DNA from: an uncultured Eubacteriales bacterium
Lineage (GTDB): Bacteria; Bacillota; Clostridia; Oscillospirales; UBA644
Direction of reading: 5' to 3'
Assembly (NCBI GenBank): GCA_934438175.1
Contig: CAKSBH010000005.1
Coordinates: 73,950 to 137,949 of the forward strand
Length of the DNA stretch: 64,000 nucleotides
Shown here: positions 46,375-54,197 of the stretch, piece by piece
Position numbering within the stretch: the stretch's first letter is position 1
Layout: the number at the start of each line of letters is the position of its first letter
Translations under genes and position numbers: made by a program
Notes under the pieces: generated by a model
The model's database searches: none
What the model saw: the letters and a program-made list of their open reading frames with translations, nothing else
What the model was told of the DNA's origin: nothing

Positions 46375-48012
46375 TCAGTTTTCATTCTCATCATACACCA
46401 ATACAACCGGCGGACAGCAATCAGCAACATCCTTCATGTGCAGACCCTTTTCGTATGCCTCGCGGACAACAGCCATGACAAAATAATCGGTTGCATCCAT
46501 ATACCGAAACACCTCGGGAACAGAGGTAAGATGCTTGGGAACAGGCGTTTTCATCGAGGAAACAAAGGTGCAGAAATCCTCACCGAGCGTTGCCTTCAGA
46601 TTCCCGGTTGCACGCCTGATCGCCGCATTCACTTCATCATACTCCTCTTTTTTCAGCACGGGGATTGCCACACGAAGTTTTTCCTGCGTGCTTTCAAGCA
46701 GCCCGTATTTTTCAAGCGACGGGATATAAGATATCAATTCATTCGGAATTTCGGACTCCTGGTCAATTGTCCTGTCTTTGTAAATGCACCAAAGCAACGG
46801 AATAATATACCGGAAATAAAGGTCACACGCTCCGCCATAGCGATGCGGGCTGTCCCACATGGACGTGTCAAATTCATAAAGGCGCACACATTCGGTACCG
46901 CCGTCAACGATTTTTTCGGATGTGCGGTGACCGCCCTGTATGGCATAATTGGAGGATTCGTTGAATTCTTTCATATTATATCCGGCATCAACGGCGATCG
47001 CATGGGCCAACCACCGCCCGCCGTCTCTTCGGTTCGGGAAGTGCGGCGCTTCAATTCTGCCTGTTCCGTAATGCTGAAAATCCTGCAATGCTTTCAAGAC
47101 GGCGTATCGGTCAAGCTCGGTTCTTTGCTTAGAACCCATTGCGGAAACGAACGCCATGCCCGAAATTTTTTCTGACATCTGCGCAATGATACTCCAGATT
47201 GCGTCAAAATGCCGATGAGCAAAATCAAGCTGTGATTTGAAATTTTTCAGTTTATCCTGCGGCTTTGTGATTAAAAAGTCCGCATAAACCTTTCCGCTGT
47301 CTGTTTCTGCCATCAGCTCACCGTCCACAAGTTTTTTTACAATCGGTTCGATATACGCGGCAGGAATGCCGATGGCTTTGGAAAGGTCGCTTACGGGAAT
47401 CGGCTTTTCATAGGCAAGCATCAAAAGATTCTGCGCTATCCGATCGTTCTCGACAAGCGAGATCGGTTCCATTTTGAGCCCTTCGGAACCGCCGAATGAC
47501 AAATATAATTCCCCCGGCAAATAGTTTTCTCTTGTTTCCATTGTTTCAAGTCCTTTCTTCATCTGGCTCCGACCTGCCGCCAGCCGGCTTTTCACAGTTC
47601 CCTCGGGAATGCCGAGCCCCGAAGCAATATCCGAAACGCTTTGCGCTCCGAAATAGTACCGAATCAGAACCTCGCGGTTGACAGAGGCAAGATGATTCAG
47701 CTCTTTTCTGATTTTCGCCGCATCTTCCGAGGAAAAATATTCTTCCTCCTCGGCAGGAATCTCAAGGACATCATCAAAATTTACCGTTATGGGTGCGCGG
47801 TACTTTTTTCTGAGGTTGTCATGATATTTATGACACAGCGTATTGGCAAGCCATGTTTTCGGGTATTCGATGATGCCGCCTTTCTTCATATAAGAAAAAG
47901 CCGCAAGCATGGTATCGCCTACAAGGTCTTCTGCATCGGTCTGCGAGCCGCATTTTGATACAGCAAGCCGCATCAGATCGTCGTAATATTGAAGGATTGC
48001 ATCGGTGTTCAT
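46375..48012 (-). CDS. ECF-type sigma-70 factor with a ~390-residue C-terminal extension
   Basis: A 545-aa protein. Sigma region 2 spans about residues 5-75 (GSQTDAEDLVGDTMLAAFSYM, TWLANTLCHKYHDNLRKKY) and region 4 about 100-150 (EVLIRYYFGAQSVSDIASGL, EGTVKSRLAAGRSQMKKG). The extension begins with a linker and a winged-helix-like stretch (PISLVENDRIAQNLLMLAY, VSDLSKAIGIPAAYIEPIVKK), then a long alpha/beta region of unknown function. An in-frame ATG at 47541 (residue 158) has AAAGGA nine bases before it. This is the same junction design as the gene at 26081-27352, but the two extensions do not look alike. Confidence 0.88.
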   Translation of the reverse strand: MNTDAILQYYDDLMRLAVSKCGSQTDAEDLVGDTMLAAFSYMKKGGIIEYPKTWLANTLCHKYHDNLRKKYRAPITVNFDDVLEIPAEEEEYFSSEDAAKIRKELNHLASVNREVLIRYYFGAQSVSDIASGLGIPEGTVKSRLAAGRSQMKKGLETMETRENYLPGELYLSFGGSEGLKMEPISLVENDRIAQNLLMLAYEKPIPVSDLSKAIGIPAAYIEPIVKKLVDGELMAETDSGKVYADFLITKPQDKLKNFKSQLDFAHRHFDAIWSIIAQMSEKISGMAFVSAMGSKQRTELDRYAVLKALQDFQHYGTGRIEAPHFPNRRDGGRWLAHAIAVDAGYNMKEFNESSNYAIQGGHRTSEKIVDGGTECVRLYEFDTSMWDSPHRYGGACDLYFRYIIPLLWCIYKDRTIDQESEIPNELISYIPSLEKYGLLESTQEKLRVAIPVLKKEEYDEVNAAIRRATGNLKATLGEDFCTFVSSMKTPVPKHLTSVPEVFRYMDATDYFVMAVVREAYEKGLHMKDVADCCPPVVLVYDENEN

Positions 48013-48234
48013 TGTTTTCCTGCTTTCCGGAATGCTTTTGAACGTTCACCCATATAGTCGCAGAAATCCGGGGTCGGTTCGGACTTAAAACCATTTTATT
48101 GTAACATAAAGACGCAAAGATTTCAACGGCAGTCCCGTTTTCTTTCCCAAGTCAAAAGAACGATCCGAAAGCCATCCGTTGATTTTTCGCACGCCTCTCA
48201 ACCTGCGTTAGAAAAATTCTCTCAATATGCGTTA

Positions 48235-48263
48235 TTGCTTTTCTGCCGGACGGCGGTTATAAT
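48235..48263 (+). promoter_or_regulatory. Promoter of the XRE regulator gene
   Basis: -35 TTGCTT (48235-48240), 17-bp spacer, -10 TATAAT (48258-48263). The rest of 48013-48310 holds nothing recognisable. Confidence 0.75.
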
Positions 48264-48310
48264 AAGGTCAGGATAAGCGCTGATCCAAATCATTTCCGGA
48301 GGAACGATTT

Positions 48311-49123
48311 ATGATGAAACTCGGAGAAAAAATCAAAAATTTAAGAAAACAGAAAAATATATCACAGGAAATTTTCGCCAATTATCTCGGCGTGTCGTTT
48401 CAGGCAGTCTCAAAATGGGAGAACGGAAATACGATGCCGGACGTAACGATGATTCCCGCAATTGCGTCTTTCTTCGGCATTTCTACCGATGAACTGTTTG
48501 ATTTCAATCTGTTTGAAACCGAAAAACAGGTCGATGCCATCTGCACCGAAGCATACCGGTACCGCAGTTCCGATGCGGCAAAATCCGAAGAGATTCTGCG
48601 CAAAGGGCTGCAAAGATTTCCGGGCAACGAAATCATCCTGAACAATTTGCTTTACACCATGAATTATCGGACCCGTGCCGAGGAGGTCATCGACATCTGC
48701 AATGCGCTGATCGCGTCAACCAAGGACGATTCCGTAAAATATGATGCCTGCCGCATTCTTGCCATCTGCTATCGGGAAAACGGTCAGATGGATCGGGTCA
48801 GACCGGCATTGGAAAAGATCCCGGAGATTTATTTCACAAAGCTTGAACTCATGGCATCGCTTCTTGACGGCGAGGACAGTTACGAAGCGGCACAGAAACA
48901 AAAGAATCTGTCCGCCGAAAATCTGATTGATATGCTGATGATTGCCGGCAGGTACCTGAAAAGCCGCGGAGAAAACGAAAAAGCGAGTTCGCAATTCCGA
49001 ATCGCAAAAAGGATCATGGACGCCTTTTCCGACGATTTTGTTGAAAGCCAATGGTTCGGCTCGACCGTTTATGGGCAAACCCGTGACAAACGTGCCGAAG
49101 TTGAAAAACTTTTAAAGGAATAA
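48311..49123 (+). CDS. XRE-family transcriptional regulator with a TPR-like C-terminus
   Basis: A 270-aa regulator. Residues 1-65 form a Cro/CI helix-turn-helix (KIKNLRKQKNISQEIFANYL, then VSFQAVSKWENGNTMPDV and SIDELF-like STDELFDF). The rest is all-helical with TPR-like spacing (SEEILRKGLQRFPGNEIILNN, ...), a plan seen in peptide- or ligand-sensing regulators of Firmicutes. It starts ATG-ATG with GGAGG eight bases before. It is divergent from the second ECF sigma gene, so it may regulate that gene, though this is only inference from position. Confidence 0.88.
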   Translation: MMKLGEKIKNLRKQKNISQEIFANYLGVSFQAVSKWENGNTMPDVTMIPAIASFFGISTDELFDFNLFETEKQVDAICTEAYRYRSSDAAKSEEILRKGLQRFPGNEIILNNLLYTMNYRTRAEEVIDICNALIASTKDDSVKYDACRILAICYRENGQMDRVRPALEKIPEIYFTKLELMASLLDGEDSYEAAQKQKNLSAENLIDMLMIAGRYLKSRGENEKASSQFRIAKRIMDAFSDDFVESQWFGSTVYGQTRDKRAEVEKLLKE

Positions 49124-49128
49124 CCGGA

Positions 49129-49157
49129 AGCCCCGCTTTACGCGGGGCTTTTCTTTG
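49129..49157 (+). terminator. Terminator of the XRE gene
   Basis: Perfect 8-bp stem AGCCCCGC/GCGGGGCT with loop TTTAC, then TTTTCTTTG. Confidence 0.9.
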
Positions 49158-49246
49158 TTTTTTCTCCTATACGGATTTTCTGTCCCCATAAGAAAAAACC
49201 GAAGAAATCGGATTTCCACGCCGATTCTTACCGGAATCTTCCAATC

Positions 49247-49297
49247 AGCCCGCCGTGCGGGTTGCCCGGCAATCCGCACGGCGGGCTCCTGTTTTTT
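49247..49297 (+). terminator. Strong second hairpin, terminator-like
   Basis: Fourteen-base perfect arms (AGCCCGCCGTGCGG and complement) around a 13-base loop, then CCTGTTTTTTG. It lies between two convergent genes and points along the plus strand; it backs up the terminator at 49129. Confidence 0.75.
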
Positions 49298-49346
49298 GCC
49301 CGAAAATCTCTCAACCGACACCCGGGCTTTCTGCCGGAAAAACGAT

Positions 49347-50720
49347 TTACTCGCCCCTGACAGTTAAAAGAATTTCTCTGAAATTGATTTCATCCGGAGA
49401 TGTGAGCTGATTCTCAATAAATTCCAGCATTTCTTTCAGTTTATCCTGGTCATCCATCAGTCCGAACAACGTGCCGTAATAATACACCCGCCCGAACAGC
49501 ATCAACTTGTAAATCAAAGGAAGTGCAAGCAGTTCCTCTTCTGTCCACGTGTACTCTTTTCCGATTACTTGCAAGGAATGAATGACATTCTGAATACGCA
49601 GACGGTTGACCTCCGCATCGTGCACCGCAAGCCATGCGTAATCGGTGGGCAGCATTTCGTCCATCTGCATGGCAAGACAGAGAAAATGATTGGCACACAC
49701 ATCCGCACCGCCATCCGAAAAATCGCAGAGACCCGCAAGATGTCCGCTCAGATCCACGAGAACGGATCCTTCCTCCTCAGCGGAAAAAGCAGACTTCGGA
49801 AGTTTCCGGTACATCGGACGAAGCGTTTCCCGCACTCCGCGCAGGATATCCTTGATTTTTTCGTATAATTCCATAAGATCCGGCTGCTTTTCCCGGATCT
49901 TCGCCGGCAGATCCAACTCGGTATATTCGGCGATCCAGTCTTCATACTGCTTGAAACAGCTGGAGGAATTGTCAAACAGCACCGCGTAATTCGGTTCCTT
50001 TGCGCACAGATGCATATTTCCGACCTTTGCCATCACTGACAGAAGTTCGTCGGTGTAAACATACCGGCCGTCGGGCAACCTGGAGGCGGATTCCAATGCC
50101 GGAACGACGTTTTCGCGGCACTCCTCCGCAAACACAACGCAATCATGCCCTTCAAAGGAAACCTCGCGGGAAAGCGCGCCGAAGCGGTTCGGAACCAGGC
50201 GGCAGACATCGCATCCGGCATGAAGATACGCCTCGGCAATCCGCGCATGTTCTTCAATCCGCGCGGAAGTGGTATACGGATATTGATGGAGATAAATCAT
50301 AAGCTTCCGCTCGGGGAAAGTTACCTGATACTCCAGCAGATAATAAACTTCCCCCCATTCCCGCACGTCGTCCATCTGACATTTTTTTTCAAGAGCAAGA
50401 GGCGGGGCATCTTCGTACAGGTTCAGAATTTCGTCAAGATTCATGTTTGTCTTCGTTCCTTTCTTTGAATAAACAATGTTTTTGATGCTTTCGGGTGTCA
50501 GATAATACCGCTCCGAAAGCTGCTCGGGAGAAAGACCGTTCCGGTACAGGTTTTGGATTTCCCGGTTTCGTTTTTCGTTCCGAAAACGATTCCCGCTTTT
50601 ATCTCCCCACCGGCAACGCTGCCCGGAAACAGGGAAATACAGCAGTTCTCCGGAAGCGTATTTCTGCACTTCCTCAAACAGGGGCTGAGGCAGAACGTCT
50701 TTCGCATTTTTGTATTTCAC
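49347..50720 (-). CDS. CD3324-like HTH domain fused to a degenerate aminoglycoside-phosphotransferase-like domain
   Basis: A 457-aa protein. Residues 1-85 match the small clostridial CD3324/Mor-like proteins (MKYKNAKDVLPQPLFEEVQKYASGELLYFP, then a basic helix-turn-helix EIQNLYRNGLSPEQLSERY); I give this only as pattern recognition. From about residue 95 a domain reminiscent of APH/choline-kinase folds follows, with VLVDLSGHLAGLCDFSDGGAD near residue 318 in the place of the Mg-binding loop, but the HGDLHxxN catalytic loop is not recognisable. The start is GTG at 50720, with AAAGGAGG at 8 bases. Function unknown. Confidence 0.72.
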   Translation of the reverse strand: MKYKNAKDVLPQPLFEEVQKYASGELLYFPVSGQRCRWGDKSGNRFRNEKRNREIQNLYRNGLSPEQLSERYYLTPESIKNIVYSKKGTKTNMNLDEILNLYEDAPPLALEKKCQMDDVREWGEVYYLLEYQVTFPERKLMIYLHQYPYTTSARIEEHARIAEAYLHAGCDVCRLVPNRFGALSREVSFEGHDCVVFAEECRENVVPALESASRLPDGRYVYTDELLSVMAKVGNMHLCAKEPNYAVLFDNSSSCFKQYEDWIAEYTELDLPAKIREKQPDLMELYEKIKDILRGVRETLRPMYRKLPKSAFSAEEEGSVLVDLSGHLAGLCDFSDGGADVCANHFLCLAMQMDEMLPTDYAWLAVHDAEVNRLRIQNVIHSLQVIGKEYTWTEEELLALPLIYKLMLFGRVYYYGTLFGLMDDQDKLKEMLEFIENQLTSPDEINFREILLTVRGE

Positions 50721-51041
50721 AACTTGCACCTCCTTTCTGCAATTTCAGTATACAAGGAATCCTGACGAAAAGATAGCATCGGATTGTTTATAAGCATTCT
50801 GATGTTTTTTATGCGTCTCCGGAATCAAACGGTTTCGGAATTGCGATATCCGTGCTTTTCGTAATACCCCGTCCAAGTACCGTTAAAGAACCATGCGGTC
50901 CGAGCCGCACCCTGGGACCGGAGCGCAGACGGTGGAATCAAAAGGGGGGGGGCTTTCCGCCCGACAAACCGAATCTTCAGCAGCACGGGAAAGAAAACCG
51001 CACATTATCAGAATTTTTTGCCGCAAGGAATCTTTTGCCCG
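50721..51041. other. Gene-free interval
   Basis: No convincing gene. It includes a run of nine G at 50944-50952 next to a small GGGC/GCCC pairing that could act as a weak terminator for the minus-strand gene at 51042. Open frames crossing it have no ribosome site. Confidence 0.5.
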
Positions 51042-51461
51042 CTAGGAAATCATATTTTTCAGATCACGGATAAAAGGAGGCAGCATGCTTTGATCGGTCT
51101 GAAACGTGAAAGTCAGGCACTGCTCCCCGCCGTTATCCAGGATTTTGCCCGCCACTTCTATATGACCGGTCCGATCCAAAGACAGCGTGATATGACTGCC
51201 ATAACCGATTTCGGACAGCACGACACGGCTGCGCCGGAACGCGTAGAGCTCGCAAAGCTGTTCGGCGAAAACCCGGAACTCCCGGATGTCATATTCACAC
51301 GGCGCATATCCCCGGAAGGCACCGGAGATTACTTGAAGTCCAAATGTGGTGTTGTACGGATTTCCCGCGTCGGCATCTTCCCTGCAAACATCAAAATCCT
51401 CGATTGCTACAAGGTTTTCCCCGGATCGGAGTTCCGCCGGAGGATTCTTCAACGGTTTCAT
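51042..51461 (-). CDS. Hypothetical protein, WapI/DUF6228-immunity-like
   Basis: A 139-aa soluble protein with alternating strand patterns (FGLQVISGAFRGYAPCEYDI, FRVFAEQLCELYAF, HITLSLDRTGHIEVAGKI) and an ending FTFQTDQSMLPPFIRDLKN. That final pattern resembles small immunity proteins of the WapI type in Firmicutes, but no toxin gene is beside it and the match is from memory only. It has its own promoter and a GAGGTG ribosome site. Confidence 0.6.
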   Translation of the reverse strand: MKPLKNPPAELRSGENLVAIEDFDVCREDADAGNPYNTTFGLQVISGAFRGYAPCEYDIREFRVFAEQLCELYAFRRSRVVLSEIGYGSHITLSLDRTGHIEVAGKILDNGGEQCLTFTFQTDQSMLPPFIRDLKNMIS

Positions 51462-51576
51462 AAAGCACCTCTTTCGTGTTTTTCAACGGTTGTTTTTTAC
51501 CATATCCGGAATCCTTCGTTCTTTGGGAAAGATGCCTTTCCTGCGAATCCGGATTGTTTCGGTCATACTCTTTAGG

Positions 51577-51605
51577 ATTATATCATAACAAAAATGTCTT
51601 GCCAA
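51577..51605 (-). promoter_or_regulatory. Promoter of the gene at 51042-51461
   Basis: -35 TTGGCA (51600-51605), 17-bp spacer, -10 TATAAT (51577-51582). Confidence 0.78.
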
Positions 51606-52008
51606 TAGATTTCCGGAAATTGCGGCCGTTTTCTTCCGGGATTTTTCGCAGGAAGACCTTTCAGAACAACCCGGCATTCCCATCGGAACAGGAAAAAGCC
51701 GCCTCCACTGCGCAAGAAATCAATTTTGTCCCCGGTGTACCCCGAACAGATTCTGATGTTTGCAAAAGGAAGAAAGATGATGCCGAAAAGAGACGATCCC
51801 TGCGGCTTCCCCGAGACGATGTGCAGCGGACAAACATGATTTCGTTGGCAGATCTGCCCTTGCCCGGAATTGTTTTGCGGAGGATGCCGGCACATTTTGA
51901 TTTTTCCTCCGGGAAGTCCTTTTTATCGGACAGCATATGCGATATCCTGTAAGAGAAAGAAAATCCGGAACAAAATTTTGCTTAAAATTTTTAGAACGGG
52001 GAAGGGAC
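51606..52008. other. Gene-free interval
   Basis: Four hundred bases without a supported gene. Frames are open on both strands, but none has a ribosome site or a recognisable product. It may be decayed mobile DNA bordering the phage-like genes to the right. Confidence 0.5.
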
Positions 52009-52038
52009 TTGACAGAATTTGTAAAATGTGTTACATTT
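52009..52038 (+). promoter_or_regulatory. Promoter and overlapping palindrome upstream of the RHH gene
   Basis: -35 TTGACA (52009-52014), 17-bp spacer, -10 TACATT (52032-52037). A perfect inverted repeat AAATGT-GTT-ACATTT (52024-52038) covers the -10, as expected for a self-repressing operator. Confidence 0.7.
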
Positions 52039-52082
52039 GTGAAAATACTGAAAATATATAGTACAAAAAGGGAGGTGAAAAA

Positions 52083-52286
52083 TTGCCCCGAGGTAGAAAA
52101 CCGGCAGAAAATCCAAAGACGAAGTTGCTCAAAATGAGAATCACCCAAGAAGAGAAGGAAGAAATTTATGCATTTGCAAGAGCGCGAAACATGTCTCTGT
52201 TGGATCTTGTTCGTCGAGGAATCCAAGCCGAAAGAGAAAAACCGACGCACATTGTTATTCGGGCGATAAAAAAGAAAGAGAGGTAA
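52083..52286 (+). CDS. Small ribbon-helix-helix-like DNA-binding protein
   Basis: A 67-aa basic protein. It starts MPRGRKPAENPKTKLLKMRI and continues TQEEKEEIYAFARARNMSLLDLVRRGI, the short-strand/helix/helix pattern of ribbon-helix-helix proteins found in plasmid and phage control modules. The start is TTG with GGAGG seven bases before. Near its end the codons ATA AAA AAG form the A_AAA_AAG slippery heptamer; a -1 shift there would join it to the KilAC frame that follows. The palindrome in its promoter is a likely self-operator. Confidence 0.78.
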   Translation: MPRGRKPAENPKTKLLKMRITQEEKEEIYAFARARNMSLLDLVRRGIQAEREKPTHIVIRAIKKKER

Positions 52287-52681
52287 ATTGGAAAAAGACG
52301 GAGGATGCCCTTCGGGAGAGCGAAAAGAAGGTTGCCGCTCTTGCCCCGAAATCCTCTTACGCAGACAGCATCCTGAACGCAGACGGAACACTGACCATCA
52401 CACAGATTGCCAAAGATTACGGCATGAGCGGTCAGAGAATGAATCAGGTACTGCAAGGTTTCGGCGTTCAGTACAAACAAAACGGGCAATGGTTGCCCAA
52501 GCATAAATATCACAACAAAGGTTATACAAAATCAAAAACCGTAACGATCCCAAGTTGGAACGGCATTCCGGCAGTTCGTGTGGAAACCATGTGGACGCAG
52601 ACCGGCAGGAAATTCATTTATGACCTGCTGAAACGAAACGGAATTGTCCCGACAGCCGAGAGATCGCGGCGGATGCAATAA
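52274..52681 (+). pseudogene. KilAC (phage antirepressor C-terminal) domain without its own start
   Basis: The frame encodes a complete KilAC domain: TITQIAKDYGMSGQRMNQVL, GVQYKQNGQWLPKHKYHNKG, VETMWTQTGRKFIYDLLKRNGI. It has a coiled-coil-like lead-in (TEDALRESEKKVAAL). KilAC is the C-terminal domain of phage antirepressors that normally carry an N-terminal BRO or KilA-N domain, absent here. No ATG, GTG or TTG with a ribosome site precedes the domain in this frame; the first ATG (52424) lies inside it. It is either a remnant or the second half of a frameshifted RHH-KilAC protein. Confidence 0.8.
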
Positions 52682-52694
52682 TTGGAGGTCGATT

Positions 52695-53099
52695 ATGTCT
52701 AATGGTGTTGGCAAAACAATAAAGAACGCCGCGACTGCAATCCTGATAATCGGAATCGTTGCTTCTGTAGGCGGCGGGATTGCAATGATAAATTATCTCG
52801 CCCCCGTCCTTGGATTTTTAATTATAATCATTGGTTGTTTGATTTTTTGGACAACATATGTGGTTTTGCGTGGCTTTAGTCAATTGGTTGAAGACACATC
52901 TATTTCTAAAAAAATATCAGAAATATCTTGCACAAAAGATCTTAAAGGAATTTCCAAACGCGGAACTTGCGAAGTTTGCAGTAAAAAAGGCGTGGATGTT
53001 ATCAATTGTAATATTGTTGATTATGCCGGAGCGCACTATAACAAAGACTTATGCGTAGAATGTATGGCAAAGACCAACGCAGAACCTACCGAAAAATAA
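52695..53099 (+). CDS. Membrane-anchored Cys-rich protein, family copy 1
   Basis: A 134-aa protein with two N-terminal hydrophobic helices (AATAILIIGIVASVGGGIAM and LGFLIIIIGCLIFWTTYVVL), a linker (GFSQLVEDTSISKKISE) and a C-terminal CEVCSKKGVDVINCNIVD...LCVECMAKT segment with CxxC and CxxC pairs plus a middle Cys, likely a zinc ribbon facing the cytoplasm. The ATG at 52695 has GGAGG six bases before; the earlier in-frame ATG does not. Copies 2 (53118) and 3 (63275) share the same plan. Function unknown. Confidence 0.78.
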   Translation: MSNGVGKTIKNAATAILIIGIVASVGGGIAMINYLAPVLGFLIIIIGCLIFWTTYVVLRGFSQLVEDTSISKKISEISCTKDLKGISKRGTCEVCSKKGVDVINCNIVDYAGAHYNKDLCVECMAKTNAEPTEK

Positions 53100-53117
53100 A
53101 CAGAGGAGGGTATTATT

Positions 53118-53549
53118 TTGAAAACAGGTCGTAAGTTAAAAAGCGTAGGAGCAATCATTGGTTGGCTTGGAATTCCGATTTCTATTTTGGCGGGTATTGC
53201 GCTTCTTATAGAATCGTCCTTCTCTTCGGCTTTGATTCTTCCCGGTATTTTGACATTGGTTGTGGGCTCCCTGCTTTTTGGGCTGATTTCTTTGAAATTT
53301 TCCGGTTTCGGACAGTTGGTTGAGGATACCGCAAGAATAGCGAAAATGCTTGAAACATCTTCCCCCGCAGATCTAAAAGCGCTTTCAAAGCATGGAAATT
53401 GTGAACTTTGCGATAAAAAAGACGTTGATGTAGTAAACTGCAAAATTGTTGATTCACAGGGAACCCGTTACCGAGACTTATGCGTAGAATGTATGGCAAA
53501 AACCAACGCAGAACCTACAGAAAAAAAAATAAAGAAGACAGCATTATGA
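53118..53549 (+). CDS. Membrane-anchored Cys-rich protein, family copy 2
   Basis: A 143-aa relative of the preceding gene: two membrane helices (IIGWLGIPISILAGIALLI and ALILPGILTLVVGSLLFGLI), the linker GFGQLVEDTARIAKMLE, then CELCDKKDVDVVNCKIVD...YRDLCVECMAKT. The start is TTG after GAGGAGGG. The last ~50 bases are nearly identical to the end of copy 1, while the helices have diverged, which suggests tandem duplication with recent conversion of the 3' end. It ends with a short basic tail. Confidence 0.78.
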   Translation: MKTGRKLKSVGAIIGWLGIPISILAGIALLIESSFSSALILPGILTLVVGSLLFGLISLKFSGFGQLVEDTARIAKMLETSSPADLKALSKHGNCELCDKKDVDVVNCKIVDSQGTRYRDLCVECMAKTNAEPTEKKIKKTAL

Positions 53550-53594
53550 TCGTCTTCCGCATGGGGGACGTGGATTAAAAAAACACAACACGGC

Positions 53595-53629
53595 AAAAAG
53601 AGACAGCCCGAAAAGGGTTGTCTCTTTTG
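53595..53629. terminator. Bidirectional terminator between copy 2 and rhaM
   Basis: AAAGAGACAGCCC pairs with GGGTTGTCTCTTT (one G-T) around GAAAA. It belongs to the same AAAGAGxC.../...GTCTCTTT terminator style that hosts the MITE at 62996. Confidence 0.9.
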
Positions 53630-53651
53630 TTTGCTTGATGTTGTTTGTCAA

Positions 53652-53732
53652 CTAGATCGCGTCTTTCACCCACTTGCGGAAATCGTTCATCGTATCGTTG
53701 TGAACCTTCAGCCATGCGGGACGGAAGATTTC
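53652..53732 (-). pseudogene. In-frame coding-like tail after the rhaM stop
   Basis: Directly after the rhaM TAA the same frame continues for 26 codons (EIFRPAWLKVHNDTMNDFRKW...) to a TAG. It reads like protein sequence but has no start or ribosome site; a remnant of a lost downstream gene or of a longer C-terminus. Confidence 0.35.
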
Positions 53733-54053
53733 TTATTCCAGGGTGAAGACCCTGCGGAGATCGGTACAGACAGGGCTGTTGTCCGGGTTGGTTTCCATGA
53801 TATCCGCCATATAGTCCCACCATTTGCGGTTGATGGCGGTGTCGGCTCCCTTTGCCCATAACGCCTCGTCCTCCAGCTCGATGTAGCCGTACAGAACATT
53901 GGTTTCCGGGTCAAGAAAAATGGAGTAATCCGAGCCGCCATGCTCGTGAATCATGTCTTTCATTTCCTGCCACAGAAGATTATGGCGACGCTCGTATTCT
54001 TCCGCCATACCGGGGTACAGTTTCATTTTGAAGCCCTTACGGATTTTTGCCAT
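53733..54053 (-). CDS. rhaM: L-rhamnose mutarotase
   Basis: A 106-aa RhaM-family protein that interconverts the alpha and beta anomers of L-rhamnose. It has GFKMKLYPGMAEEYERRHN with the catalytic-region His, HGGSDYSIFLDPETNVLYGYIE and the C-terminal RRVFTLE. The ATG at 54053 has GAGGTG six bases before. No other rhamnose gene is in the window, so it is an orphan here, with its own promoter. Confidence 0.92.
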   Translation of the reverse strand: MAKIRKGFKMKLYPGMAEEYERRHNLLWQEMKDMIHEHGGSDYSIFLDPETNVLYGYIELEDEALWAKGADTAINRKWWDYMADIMETNPDNSPVCTDLRRVFTLE

Positions 54054-54073
54054 AACAATCACCTCTTCTTTTC

Positions 54074-54102
54074 AGTTTAACGGCAAAACCGCAGTTTGTC
54101 AA
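54074..54102 (-). promoter_or_regulatory. Promoter of rhaM
   Basis: -35 TTGACA (54097-54102), 17-bp spacer, -10 TAAACT (54074-54079), 20 bases before the start codon. Confidence 0.7.
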
Positions 54103-54122
54103 GACAAGTTTTGCAAAAGGTC

Positions 54123-54151
54123 TTGATTTTCCGCACAAAAAGAGATATAAT
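54123..54151 (+). promoter_or_regulatory. Promoter of the SLC13-type permease gene
   Basis: -35 TTGATT (54123-54128), 17-bp spacer, -10 TATAAT (54146-54151), divergent from the rhaM promoter. Confidence 0.82.
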
Positions 54152-54197
54152 TTTTAGCCGGTATGTTTTTTTGAGCGGAAGAGGGAAAAAGAAAACG

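Noticed and set aside
50944..50952. Run of nine G as a possible phase-variable switch
   Set aside because: It lies outside any supported gene and outside a promoter spacer, so a switching role has no basis; kept only as a note.
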